Part shown: piece by piece, positions 9,469 to 18,763 of the stretch
How positions within the stretch are numbered: position 1 is the first letter of the stretch
Layout: the number at the start of each line of letters is the position of its first letter
DNA from: Stentor roeselii
Lineage: Eukaryota > Ciliophora > Heterotrichea > Heterotrichida > Stentoridae
Length of the DNA: 64,000 nt
Reading direction: 5' to 3'
NCBI GenBank assembly: GCA_006503475.1
Contig: RSEH01000231.1
Span: 1 to 64,000, forward strand
Program-made: the position numbers and the translations under genes
The notes under the pieces: generated by a model
What the model saw: the letters and a program-made list of their open reading frames with translations, nothing else
Database searches by the model: none
Told to the model about the DNA's origin: nothing

Positions 9469-10542
9469 TTACAACTTAATCCTTCTCATCTTTCTCATTT
9501 GAACATTCGAAGTAGAAGGTTTCAACTGTTTGAAATTTTCTTTATTAAAAACCAAAAACCTATGAACAGGCAAATTTCTCTTCCCTGGTTTTTTTTCTTC
9601 AAATCTCGTTTTAACCTTCAAACAGCCACTTTTTTCAAAAACATTAAAAAAATCCTCCTCACTTTTTTTCAACTTGATCAAAAAAAAGCTTAAATCCGCA
9701 AAAGTTTGAAGATTATTAAAACCAAGATGAGGAATCAAGACTGTCACAGGAGTTTCTTTTTCACAAGTCGGTGAAAAGTAAGTCAAAAACTTTTTCTTAA
9801 AAGAAGCAGAATTTTCATAGATCAAGTCCAAGCCAGTCCTTTGAGAAAGTTCTTCATTATCGATGCCGACAGCGGAAACCGCGAGGACTTTACTGCGATC
9901 AGTGACTTGAAAGTCTTCTAAGATAGCTTCAACGTCATGAACATGACGTAAGTGCCAAGTTCGATGTCTTTGAATATAAATCGCATCGAAAAAGCTCTGT
10001 TTTGCTTCCAGGGTGTTAATCAGGTCTTTTGTCGTATTTCGTGAATAAGTGCAGATTAAAACTAGGTAAAATTCACGTTTTAAACGTGAAAGTCCGGAAA
10101 TGTGATGATCTCGGAATGAAAATGTCGCTCGTTCCTCGCTCCATATGAAAGGTTTGCTTAGTTTTCCTAGAACACCTTCGAAAGTGATTAGAAGAATTGG
10201 AAGGTTTCCTAATTTTCGCTTTTTCCAAAAAATTCTTTCGTTGTGAAAGGTTTTTTTTGAAGTTGAAGGATTTTCGTCGTAGGTCAAGTGGTTTGGAAGG
10301 GATGGAATTGATAAAGCGGCTCGAAGGGATTTTACGGAGACGGTTTTTTGGAGGTGGACGGCTTTTGAGGATGTTCGACGATTTTTTGGTAGACAGGTTT
10401 GAATCTTTTTTAGCTCTGATGAGAATGATGTGGTTTTTTGACGGTTTTCTGATAGGTTTAGAGAAGCTTGTTTTCGGATTCGCACTTGGTTTATGATCGT
10501 CTTGCCTTCGATGAAAGGTTTGAACTCTGCATTTTTATTCAT
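9469..10542 (-). CDS. HAD/FCP1-like domain protein, probably catalytically inactive
   Basis: The first 115 residues are basic, Ser/Thr-rich and probably disordered. From about residue 118 the pattern resembles a HAD/NLI-interacting phosphatase fold: a first strand LPILLITFEGVLG, a later LVLICTYSRNTTKDLINTLE and a strand SKVLAVSAVGIDNEE. True HAD phosphatases have DxDxT at the first strand; here the positions read T-F-E, so the nucleophile and acid/base aspartates are absent. If the fold assignment is right this is a pseudophosphatase, perhaps a scaffold. Fold assignment by eye is moderate at best. The C-terminus is Lys/Arg-rich. Confidence 0.5.
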   Translation of the reverse strand: MNKNAEFKPFIEGKTIINQVRIRKQASLNLSENRQKTTSFSSELKKIQTCLPKNRRTSSKAVHLQKTVSVKSLRAALSIPSLPNHLTYDENPSTSKKTFHNERIFWKKRKLGNLPILLITFEGVLGKLSKPFIWSEERATFSFRDHHISGLSRLKREFYLVLICTYSRNTTKDLINTLEAKQSFFDAIYIQRHRTWHLRHVHDVEAILEDFQVTDRSKVLAVSAVGIDNEELSQRTGLDLIYENSASFKKKFLTYFSPTCEKETPVTVLIPHLGFNNLQTFADLSFFLIKLKKSEEDFFNVFEKSGCLKVKTRFEEKKPGKRNLPVHRFLVFNKENFKQLKPSTSNVQMRKMRRIKL

Positions 10543-10697
10543 TTATTTTGTTATTTAAGTAAAAAGAAGTGCATTAACTTTTAATAGACTTCTTTCAGCT
10601 TCGAAATAAAAATCTTTTCGATATTTTCAGTACTTAATTGAAATAAGATAAAATAGTTGAAATCATAACACCATAATCTAATTATCTTTATATATCT

Positions 10698-11852
10698 CTA
10701 GTTATCAATCTCTGCCATATCACAAAGCCAGCTATCCATTATAATATCCCTGGCTTTCGGCCTTTCTTCCGGGTTCACATTAAGTATCTTATGAATAAGA
10801 GCTCTAGCTCCAGCCGACACATGAGAAGGAATGCTAAAAATCCCTTTTTCAATTTTCTTAAACAACTCTCTATCAGTAGGAGCCTTGAAAGGAAAGCATC
10901 CCGAAAGCATAACAAACAACAAAATGCCCAAAGCCCAGACATCAGCAGGAGGTCCTGAGTACTCTTTCCTCGTAACAATCTCAGGCGCCATATACGTGGG
11001 AGTCCCACAAAACAACTTCACTTTTTTTTCATGTGAAAAGCAAGTCGAGAATCCAAAGTCAATAACTTTAATCGCTGAATTATCAAGATTCATCAACAAG
11101 TTCTCAAGTTTCAAATCACGATGAGTCACTTTCTGTGAATGTACATAATCAATAGCGCTTACAAGTTGTCTAAATAAATTTTTGCATTCGTATTCTTCAA
11201 GTCTTCTGCTTGGTTTTTTTTTAAGAAAAGCTCCTAAAGAGCCTCCAGGGACATGTTCTAAGACAAGATGAAGTTGTTTAGGAGTTTCAATGACTTCAAA
11301 CATTTTCACTATATTTGGATGGTCAAGTTTTTTCAATATCTCGATTTCTCGTCCAACGTTTTTCTTTTTACTCGGGTCAGCTAATCGGTACTTTTCATAG
11401 ATTTTCAAAGCGAATTTTTTACCTTCGACCTTCGAAATCGCGGATTTGACTGAAGCGTAAGCACCTGTGCCGATAAGTTTTCCTAATGTGAAGTCCTCGA
11501 GACTTCCTAGTTTAGAGTCTTCAAAGAGCTTCGAGTCTCCACTTCGACTAGGAACTTGTGGCTTTGTTGACTGGACTGGCGTGTGTCTTAGAACTGGGAC
11601 TAAAGACGTTTTGTAGTCTGAAGGCTTTTTAGTTAGTGTAAGACGACGAGGCAATAAAGGCTCTGTTGTTTCTGTCAGAAGGTCTTTTTGGGCTTGTAAG
11701 AAGTTTCGGTAGTCTGCTGCTGTCATTGTGGGTTCTTTTGACTTTAGGTTTAGAATCGCGTTTGCTTGGCGGATGATGTCTTCGGAAGTTAACGGTCGAG
11801 GAGTGCTTTTTTGACGACGCATGTCTGTCTGTGTCCTTCTGATTTTTTCCAT
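10698..11852 (-). CDS. CAMK-type serine/threonine protein kinase
   Basis: A complete kinase domain occupies about residues 118-378: Gly loop GTGAYASVKSA, VAIK-type lysine in FALKIYEK, catalytic loop HRDLKLENLL, DFG in IKVIDFGFS, and activation segment CGTPTYMAPEIV with YSGPPADVWALGILLFVMLSG. The MAPEI and GxPADVW features and the PNIVKMFEVIETPKQLHLVLE segment place it near the AMPK/MARK/CAMKL branch of CAMK kinases. The first 115 residues are Thr/Ser/Pro/Lys-rich and probably regulatory. There is no calmodulin-binding or UBA segment after the domain. The gene diverges from the HECT ligase with 79 bp between ATGs. Confidence 0.92.
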   Translation of the reverse strand: MEKIRRTQTDMRRQKSTPRPLTSEDIIRQANAILNLKSKEPTMTAADYRNFLQAQKDLLTETTEPLLPRRLTLTKKPSDYKTSLVPVLRHTPVQSTKPQVPSRSGDSKLFEDSKLGSLEDFTLGKLIGTGAYASVKSAISKVEGKKFALKIYEKYRLADPSKKKNVGREIEILKKLDHPNIVKMFEVIETPKQLHLVLEHVPGGSLGAFLKKKPSRRLEEYECKNLFRQLVSAIDYVHSQKVTHRDLKLENLLMNLDNSAIKVIDFGFSTCFSHEKKVKLFCGTPTYMAPEIVTRKEYSGPPADVWALGILLFVMLSGCFPFKAPTDRELFKKIEKGIFSIPSHVSAGARALIHKILNVNPEERPKARDIIMDSWLCDMAEIDN

Positions 11853-11931
11853 CTTATGTATGAGCGTTTGGAATTTGAATTGTTATTCTTAGGTTTAAAG
11901 AAGTGATTAATTAGTGGGTTATGTAGATGAT

Positions 11932-13572
11932 ATGGAAGTTAAGAGATATAATTTAGATATGGGAAATTCCTATTCTTCTCAAGATGACTCTACTGGAAAT
12001 GTTTTTAATGAAGTGATGACGAGGTATCTTCAGGCAAGTTTGAATAAAAATAACAATTCTACTTCTGTTTTTGGATTAGACCTTGAAAACCCTAATAATA
12101 TTTTAAGAGCTGATGATCATCGCCCACAGATTAATCAGAAAAGGCCTAAATGTCCTATCTGCATGAAGCTTTTACCTGCAAACAAAATGAATGAAGCAAA
12201 CAGGCATGTCGAGGAATGTCTTCTCAAATCAAATTCAGAAGTTCTTCAAAAAAGTAATTTTTTGTCAGAATCACGAAACCTTTGTCCTAATCCAGAAATA
12301 TCAAACCTGAACCTTTCTCATCCACCTCGCTCATTTAACCAGATAAATTCTCCCCAAGTTCTTCATCAATCACTTCATCTCTCACATCCAAATCATGCAG
12401 CATTTCAAGAGTTCATTGAAAATGAAGACTCAGTTAAACAACCTGAGTCTTTTAAGAAGCTCATGAAATTTAAACAGAAGGTTCAAGACTTGAAAATCAA
12501 TTTCACTGAGGGTTATGTTTTGTTTAATATTTCAAGGACTGAACTACTCATGGACTCTGTTGAGCAGGTGCAGATGCTTGACAGTGAAGACTTAAGATCG
12601 GAGTTTCAGGTGCACTTTGTTGGAGAACCGGCCATGGATGCTGGAGGACTTACTAAGGAATGGCTGAATTTGGTGGCTAAAGAAATTTTGACTTGTAATT
12701 TGGGACTTTTTAAACCGACTAATACTGAAGATAGGAGATTTTGGATTAGTCAAAATGCGGATGTTACTGTTTTTTATGAGGTGCTAGGAAAGATAATAGG
12801 CAAAGCAATTTTAAACAACCTTCCAATAAACTGCCCATTAAGCTATACCCTTCTAAAAAGTATTCTCGGACAAAAGAACGAAAAAGAAGACGTAAAATTC
12901 TTAGACACAAACCTCTACAAAATAATGAAATTCATAGAAAACAACTCAATAGAAGGAGTCTTTTTCGAGACCTTTTCAATACTCGACAACGGCGAAATCT
13001 ACGAGTTTTTCGAAGGAGGTTCTAAAGTAGAACTCAACGATTTAAACAAAGAAGTCTACGTGAATCTCCGAGTTGACTACGAGTTAAACAGCGCAGTCGA
13101 AACAAGTGTAGAAAATTTAAAAAAAGGTATAAATTCCGTGATTCCTCTCAATTTCTTCCAAGACCTTTCAGTTGATGACCTTGACTTACTCATCTGTGGA
13201 AGTCCAGTGATCAACTTAAAAGAATGGAAAAAATTCTCAGTTTATCAAGGAGACTTTCATGAAGATCATCAAGTTATTCGTTGGTTCTGGGAATGTCTTG
13301 AAAAGATGGAGCAAGAAGACCTCAGACTTCTTTTAACTTTTGTCACTGGTGCTGGTAGAGTGCCTATTGAAGGGTTTGAACAACTTAGGACTCATCGTGG
13401 GGATCCTGCACGTTTTACTCTGGAATCTGCAGTTTTTTTCTTAGGAGCTCTTCCAAGGGCTCATACTTGCTTTAATAGACTTGACCTTCCTTTGTATCGT
13501 GATAAGGAAACACTTAGAAAATCACTTGATCATGTCATTAAGAATCATCGACATGGGTTTGATTTTGAATAA
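11932..13572 (+). CDS. HECT-type E3 ubiquitin ligase
   Basis: The start is placed at the ATG at 11932 (MEVKRYNLDMG); the frame upstream has no ATG. The product is 546 residues. A small zinc-binding motif CPICMKLLP...RHVEEC lies at about 74-97. The HECT domain covers about 190-546: the N-lobe has LRSEFQVHFVGEPAMDAGGLTKEWLNL, and the C-lobe ends with RAHTCFNRLDLPLY, where Cys513 is the thioester cysteine. The protein is small for a HECT ligase, so substrate choice must rest on the zinc motif or on partners. Codon composition switches sharply from G/T-rich to A/C-rich near 12800 inside the gene. Confidence 0.93.
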   Translation: MEVKRYNLDMGNSYSSQDDSTGNVFNEVMTRYLQASLNKNNNSTSVFGLDLENPNNILRADDHRPQINQKRPKCPICMKLLPANKMNEANRHVEECLLKSNSEVLQKSNFLSESRNLCPNPEISNLNLSHPPRSFNQINSPQVLHQSLHLSHPNHAAFQEFIENEDSVKQPESFKKLMKFKQKVQDLKINFTEGYVLFNISRTELLMDSVEQVQMLDSEDLRSEFQVHFVGEPAMDAGGLTKEWLNLVAKEILTCNLGLFKPTNTEDRRFWISQNADVTVFYEVLGKIIGKAILNNLPINCPLSYTLLKSILGQKNEKEDVKFLDTNLYKIMKFIENNSIEGVFFETFSILDNGEIYEFFEGGSKVELNDLNKEVYVNLRVDYELNSAVETSVENLKKGINSVIPLNFFQDLSVDDLDLLICGSPVINLKEWKKFSVYQGDFHEDHQVIRWFWECLEKMEQEDLRLLLTFVTGAGRVPIEGFEQLRTHRGDPARFTLESAVFFLGALPRAHTCFNRLDLPLYRDKETLRKSLDHVIKNHRHGFDFE

Positions 13573-13629
13573 GTTAGGTTTATTAAAATGCAGGTGCAAT
13601 TGTAGAATTTTAAGGTTTTTTCATGGGTT

Positions 13630-14009
13630 TTAGAGAATTCGATCTTCTAGGATTCTGAGTTTTTCTGATAGTTGTAGGTGGTCTTGGTCGATTTTAGAGA
13701 TAATTTTTTTGCTGAGTTTAAATCTTTTTGGGAGATTTTAAAATCAGTAAAAATTTGAAGAGGTCTTGAGCCCTTAAGACTTTAGTTTTGTAAATCATAA
13801 TGAGTTTCTTTATTAATCAGCATTCTTGAAGAGCATCTAAACTGCATGATTTAATAAAAGAGTTTTTGTTGAAGTTCTTTTTGAGTCTTTTCAATTTTTT
13901 CTATTTGGAAAGCATATTCATCAGGGTGATCTTCATCAAATGAAGAAGAAAGAATAGAGTTACTAGTAGAAAACTTGATGATATTGATAGCTGGTAGGCT
14001 GACCTCCAT
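13630..14009 (-). pseudogene. Decayed small gene between HECT and EF-hand genes
   Basis: Reading the minus strand from the ATG at 14009 gives MEVSLPAINIIKFSTSNSI and continues as charged, helix-like sequence (FQIEKIEKTQKELQQK) to a TAA at 13851-13853. The same frame stays coding-like to a second TAA at 13782-13784 and then runs into a Lys/Asp/Leu-rich helix. Near a run of seven T at 13704-13710 the coding signal moves to another frame, ending at a TAA at 13630-13632. No 15-16 nt GT-AG intron removes these breaks. Two stops and one frameshift over about 126 codons suggest a host pseudogene. The rest of the 13573-14037 gap shows nothing else. Confidence 0.4.
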
Positions 14010-14037
14010 ATATATCCCATTCAATGATCAGTTATAA

Positions 14038-14658
14038 ATGAACCCATACAAGGTAAGAGGTCCAAGAGTGAAATGCCTAACAATGATAACCCCAACCGAC
14101 GGGACATTATCAACAGAAGAAACCGCATTAGCAAAGCTTCACTTCAGCAAGTTCGACACAGACAGTTCAGGTTCAATAGACATCGAAGAGCTTCCATCCC
14201 TTCTAAGACACATGGGAATTCACATGGAAAAAGAAAGACTCGATCGTTACTATTTCATCTTCTTCGGTCCAGGGCTTGACACGATGGAGCCCAAACTTGC
14301 CTGGGAACGTTTTTGTGTGATTTTAGGAATGCTTCTAAGAAATCAACTTCCTGTAAGCTTTATTTAGATTTTCCGATTAAGACTTGTATCACAAACTCAA
14401 GAAGCTGATTATATTGAATTCGCGAAAAGAGGACTTCAAGATGCGGAGTTCATTTTTTCAGAGTTTGATCGAGATGAAAGCGGATTTTTAGATCAGAAAG
14501 AATTAAAAAATCTTTTTTTGTGTCTTGGAATTGGACAAGGAGTGGACCTTGATGAATTCGTGGAAAAACAAATGAAGGTTTTGGATAAGGACCAGGATCA
14601 AAAAGTTTCATTTGATGAGTTTGTGGATTGTTACAACAATTTGATGGATTTGATTTAA
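14038..14658 (+). CDS. Calmodulin-like EF-hand protein (two exons)
   Basis: Exon 1 (14038-14352) encodes 105 residues and exon 2 (14368-14658) adds 96, giving 201 residues. Three good EF-hand loops are visible: DTDSSGSIDIEE in exon 1, and DRDESGFLDQKE and DKDQDQKVSFDE in exon 2. A fourth, near the exon boundary, is degenerate. The layout matches calmodulin/centrin-like Ca2+ sensors with a 30-residue N-terminal extension. No acylation motif or membrane helix is present. Without splicing the frame stops at a TAG inside the intron, which would cut the protein in half and remove two hands. The gene converges on NBR1 with 21 bp between stops. Confidence 0.88.
14353..14367 (+). other. 15-nt intron
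   Basis: GTAAGCTTTATTTAG interrupts the EF-hand gene. Its removal joins two EF-hand-bearing frames. A at position 4 and TA at positions 9-10, as in the other introns here. Confidence 0.9.
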
Positions 14659-14679
14659 AATTCAAGATTTAGATAATTT

Positions 14680-15741
14680 TTAAGGTTTTTCTATTTTAAA
14701 AAGAATGTTTACAGCTTTTTCTAAATCATTCCCTGATGACTTTAAAGCGGAGATTATATCGACTTTGCTGAAACCTAGACCTTGAAGATTTTTCAGATGT
14801 TCCTGGTTGATATCTCCTTCATCTATGAAACTTTGAACGACAATGTAAAGTTTATCTCCAAAACTAACTCCATCAGGAGTAAACAATCTCCAAACTCCAG
14901 TATACCTTCCTTCAGTCATAGGAATCTCAATACTGGCAATGACATCAACAGTCTCTCCAGGAAAAACCGGTCCAAATTCATATCCATTTCCAGGTAAATC
15001 TCCTTTTAAAAACCCAGCCTTGCATTCTGAAGGCCATTCTTCATTTCCAATATTTTTCACTCTCCAAATTTTTTCCATGACCTGCCCAGGACAGACTTTT
15101 TCTCCTTCAACATAATTAACATGTTGTACAAATTTCATTTTTGGCTTTTTTACAGTCATTCTAGTTAAATTTCTTCCAGGGTTCTCAAGAGCGACTTTAA
15201 TAAGCTGAATGTTGTGATCCTTGCTGGTTAGTTTGATGAAGGGATGATGATGTTCTTGGCTCATTTCGCAGATTTCACAAAAGTCAAAATTATCGCAGAC
15301 TGTGCATTTGAACCTGAATCCAGTGATAGGGAACTCGTCGCAACCGTCACATCTGACATTGTTCCAAACTGGGAAATGAGACCTTTCAACTCCTAAGGCT
15401 TTCTCGATTTCTGTCCTTACAAGACTTTTCACGGTGTTGACTGAAGAGTCGTCGATTTCGAGGTCAGAGTCTTCGAGTGATTCGAAGTTTTCACCTTTTT
15501 CGATGATTATTTTGAAGACTGGAGGCTTGAATAAAGAATGATGGTCCATGGTCTCTTGTAGTTCATAATCTGTGGAAATTGTGATCATGTCACTTTCATC
15601 ATCGATGTACTTTACTTTTACGTTCTTTACCTTGAACTGAACTTCTAGTTGCTTCAGAAGGTCTTCGAAGGACCTGGGAAGTCTTTGAAGTTTTTTCGAA
15701 GTACCTGCGAAAGTGACTTCGATTTGTAGTAGATTAGACAT
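14680..15741 (-). CDS. NBR1: NBR1-like selective autophagy receptor
   Basis: Four domains occur in the order of NBR1: a PB1 domain (residues 1-85, starting LLQIEVTFAGTSKKLQRLP), a ZZ zinc finger (about 128-170, CDGCDEFPITGFRFKC...CDNFDFCEICE), the Ig-like FW/NBR1 domain (about 205-310, with CPGQVMEKIWRVKNIGNEEWP) and a UBA domain (about 318-353). NBR1 proteins collect ubiquitinated cargo and link it to ATG8 on autophagosomes. I did not find a clear LIR motif by eye. At 353 residues it is a minimal version. The ATG is 9 bp after the TGA of the upstream LRR gene and in the same frame. Confidence 0.92.
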   Translation of the reverse strand: MSNLLQIEVTFAGTSKKLQRLPRSFEDLLKQLEVQFKVKNVKVKYIDDESDMITISTDYELQETMDHHSLFKPPVFKIIIEKGENFESLEDSDLEIDDSSVNTVKSLVRTEIEKALGVERSHFPVWNNVRCDGCDEFPITGFRFKCTVCDNFDFCEICEMSQEHHHPFIKLTSKDHNIQLIKVALENPGRNLTRMTVKKPKMKFVQHVNYVEGEKVCPGQVMEKIWRVKNIGNEEWPSECKAGFLKGDLPGNGYEFGPVFPGETVDVIASIEIPMTEGRYTGVWRLFTPDGVSFGDKLYIVVQSFIDEGDINQEHLKNLQGLGFSKVDIISALKSSGNDLEKAVNILFKIEKP

Positions 15742-15750
15742 ATTTATTAC

Positions 15751-18420
15751 TCAGAAGTCATCGTCCATGTCTTTATAAGTTTCTTTTATCGTTGTAGGCA
15801 TTCTTTCGAACTTGTACATGAAACTCTTGTAGACCTGTTGATTGGGAAAGGAAAAATTGTCTTGTAATTGCTTAGGGCAGAGATGGTACAAGTTCCACAT
15901 CGCTTTTTCTATTTTTTCCTTTAAATCTACGTGAATTCCGATTTTTTTGAACTCGGACATTTCAACTTCTTCGTGATTCGCTGTTTCAGTGTTGAGAAAC
16001 CAGCAGACTCGGCAAAGAGCTTCTAAGAATTCGACGAAAGTCATCTCGATATGCTTTTTTTCGAATAACTCGTCAACTTGTACGATCATGGATAATACGA
16101 AACAACCTTCTAAGTCTCTCGCTGCAAGTTTTTCGGAAATTATTTTGGCGTCGAGGCAGAGCTGTTTAAATTCTTCTATTGACATGAAAGGCTTTTGACT
16201 GGGAAGGGACTTTTTACCTGAGTATGTCTTGAATATGTAGTCGATTATAGGCTTGAAGGATTTTAATACCACGTCGACTGTTTCGTGTAGGTATTCTTGT
16301 TCTCGCCAGATTTGGCTGTTGTTAAGACTTAGGCCGTGCCCGATTTTTTCTTCTAAAAACATGGAAAAACCTTTGATTATGTCGGGACTTTTCTTTGTCC
16401 TCACATATCGATCATACGCTATTCTGACCAGCAGCTCAGTAAACTGATACCTAACAAGAGCATTTCCAGGGTTATACGGCTGCTTCTTCTCCTTCGAAAC
16501 CAGTACCGAATTCCAATTAACCCCAAGATCACTCTGATCATATTTCGAGTCAAAAACATTGCATTGATTCAGAAATTCATTCAAAACATTACTTCCCACA
16601 GTGAAAAACTCATTTCCACTCTGCGATCCTAAAAAACGAAAAGTTTCAATGATTTTAAAGTACCATCCTCTAAGCAAATCTTTAAGACCTGCCTGTTCAT
16701 TCACTTTAACCCAACTCATAAGTTTTGACTGATTCCAGTCAAACTCAAGGCATTCTGCAACCAGTTCATCATTAAGAAACTTGTAGTCTTTAAACAAACT
16801 TCTAGAAATACTCCAATTAACCCTTTCCATCTTCTCCTGAGCAGGAGAGTAAATAAATCGAGGATTCCTCGGAAGGGACTTAAAAGGGTTTCGATAGTCA
16901 CAAGGAGTACCTCGAGCAATAGTCTTGTTAATGACATGTAAAGTAAGACTTACATGAAACTTCTCAGAAAATTTGATTTCATGTTCTTCAGGTCTTGAAA
17001 GTTCATGAAAATCGTATTCTTTTGACCTAAGCAAAAAATTATTCTTGGTGAAAAAAAACCGAACCTCTCCTTGTGGCACAACTCTACGTATTTCATATGA
17101 GTCTCTTACAAAAGTCATCAAATCAGGTTGAAACTCGTCACATTCCAGATGAATAAACATGTCGCCGTTACTTGAACTTCCTGACTGGTTCAAGTTCCAA
17201 ACGAACTTCATTTCAACCCATTCTTCACAAACCCAACATTTAATTTTCGGACGTTTTAATGATAACTTCACTTTTTTCACCTCTTGAAAAATCCTTTTAA
17301 ATAAGTGACTTTGTTCAAAGTGAGTCGATCCTGAAGACCTTAAAACAAATCCTTGACTATCAACTATTCCTTCATTTCCCATCATATGAATCCCTAAAAT
17401 ATCATGATTCGCTTCAAGACCTCTTCCAAGTTCCACACATTCTTCACCAGTCAACGAGTTGAAAGACAGGTCGAGATGAGCGAGGCCTTGAATTTTCGCG
17501 AAACAATTAGAAATACTTTTAATGCAGCCTTTTTCACGACTGTTCCCAATCGAGTTCCATGAAAGGTCCAGTTCTTTCAAAGAGTCATTCTTGCTAAGGC
17601 CTTCAAAGACCAGGAGAGTCCCGCGGTCTTTTAAGTTGTTCCAATGTAAATCAAGTTTCTTTAAATAATGATTCTCCACCAGCATGGACTTTATAGGAAC
17701 AGCAGCTTCAGCCCCTAAAGAGTTCATCGCAAGGCCTAAAAAGTTCAAAATCCTGTCATTTCCTAAAGCTTCACAAAGCTTTCCTAAATCCTTCTGACTA
17801 AGCCGTGTATTTTCCAAGTTTAAATAACGTAAAGTCGCATTTTGCTTTTGTATCAAGCTAATCAACGGTGTCACTGACTTGATATTCATTCGATTATCTT
17901 TTAAATTCAATTCTTTCAACGGCTTTAAAGTTACTTTTGAGAGAATCACTTTAGTTCCTCTTGGACTTAAACTATTTGCACAAAGATTCAACTTTTCTAA
18001 GTTTTTCAGACGTTTTATCCCTTTTGAAAAGGCTTTGGCGTAGTTGTCCCCCATTGAAAAGTTCTGAACGCTTATTGAGTTCGAATCTGAACCTGCCAGG
18101 CCGAGCGGGATCGGACTCAAGCTTTGTCTGTGGCACTCGTTCAGGTAAGCAATGGTTGGACTTGCTTCTTCTGTTTGTCTCTTGCTTAAAAGAGGAAGCT
18201 TTCGAAGAGAGTCGAAAAAATCTGCTCTTGACTCGCCTTTGTTTTGAGAAGATGAAAAAGAATTCAGGTGGCTTGATAGTAACTCTGAGGAAAATAGATG
18301 AACTTCTGGAAAGTCTGAAGTTTTGCAAGGCTCGGGTTTTTGAGGTCTTGCAGAGGGTTTTGAAAGAGAGGACTTTGAATGTGTTGGGGAGAGAATAGGA
18401 AGACTTAATTGAGGATGCAT
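15751..18420 (-). CDS. Leucine-rich-repeat protein with long C-terminal region, 889 aa
   Basis: Residues about 130-345 hold roughly seven ribonuclease-inhibitor-type leucine-rich repeats (for example LKELNLKDNRM, LKKLDLHWNNL, LKELDLSWNSIG, LAHLDLSFNSL). Repeats of this kind form a curved protein-binding solenoid. The N-terminus is Ser/Pro-rich. The C-terminal 500 residues have no membrane segment. The part near 765-830 (MSIEEFKQLCLDA through MTFVEFLEALCRV) resembles paired EF-hand-like helices without clear Ca2+-binding loops. Similar LRR plus EF-like proteins occur in ciliates and are often axonemal; that role is inference. It ends with a TGA 9 bp before the NBR1 ATG in the same frame. Confidence 0.85.
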   Translation of the reverse strand: MHPQLSLPILSPTHSKSSLSKPSARPQKPEPCKTSDFPEVHLFSSELLSSHLNSFSSSQNKGESRADFFDSLRKLPLLSKRQTEEASPTIAYLNECHRQSLSPIPLGLAGSDSNSISVQNFSMGDNYAKAFSKGIKRLKNLEKLNLCANSLSPRGTKVILSKVTLKPLKELNLKDNRMNIKSVTPLISLIQKQNATLRYLNLENTRLSQKDLGKLCEALGNDRILNFLGLAMNSLGAEAAVPIKSMLVENHYLKKLDLHWNNLKDRGTLLVFEGLSKNDSLKELDLSWNSIGNSREKGCIKSISNCFAKIQGLAHLDLSFNSLTGEECVELGRGLEANHDILGIHMMGNEGIVDSQGFVLRSSGSTHFEQSHLFKRIFQEVKKVKLSLKRPKIKCWVCEEWVEMKFVWNLNQSGSSSNGDMFIHLECDEFQPDLMTFVRDSYEIRRVVPQGEVRFFFTKNNFLLRSKEYDFHELSRPEEHEIKFSEKFHVSLTLHVINKTIARGTPCDYRNPFKSLPRNPRFIYSPAQEKMERVNWSISRSLFKDYKFLNDELVAECLEFDWNQSKLMSWVKVNEQAGLKDLLRGWYFKIIETFRFLGSQSGNEFFTVGSNVLNEFLNQCNVFDSKYDQSDLGVNWNSVLVSKEKKQPYNPGNALVRYQFTELLVRIAYDRYVRTKKSPDIIKGFSMFLEEKIGHGLSLNNSQIWREQEYLHETVDVVLKSFKPIIDYIFKTYSGKKSLPSQKPFMSIEEFKQLCLDAKIISEKLAARDLEGCFVLSMIVQVDELFEKKHIEMTFVEFLEALCRVCWFLNTETANHEEVEMSEFKKIGIHVDLKEKIEKAMWNLYHLCPKQLQDNFSFPNQQVYKSFMYKFERMPTTIKETYKDMDDDF

Positions 18421-18763
18421 TTTTTAATTGTTGAGGGATTGATTTGTTTGGATTTTGGATTGGTTTTTGAGGATTTTTTGAGGAGGAGGGATGGTTGTTT
18501 AGGAGTATTTAGAGAATGTTTGGGTTTGATTTATTGATTTAGATGAGTTTAGAGCTCTTTTGATATTTTTAAGTGTTTTTTAAAGGATATTAGATGAAAG
18601 ATTGTTTAAGGTTTGATAAAGTAAATCAGTGACTATTAGAGGGATTAGATAAATATTAATAAAATTCCAAAATTCATCAGTTCTAAATTTTCTTCATCCA
18701 ACAGATATCCTTTAATCTCTCTTCAAGTCACTAACTCATAATCCTCATACCACAATTAATAAA
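18421..18763. promoter_or_regulatory. Divergent intergenic region, 343 bp
   Basis: It lies between two divergent start codons (LRR gene on the minus strand, membrane protein on the plus strand). The left half is strikingly G/T-rich with runs of GGATTTTTTGAGG type, and from about 18660 the right half becomes A/C-rich. No coding frame, tRNA or repeat is seen. It presumably holds two promoters; no specific motif can be named. Confidence 0.4.

Noticed and set aside
17961-18398. 145-codon plus-strand frame inside the LRR gene
   Set aside because: It is antisense to a clear minus-strand gene and its sequence has no protein-like pattern.
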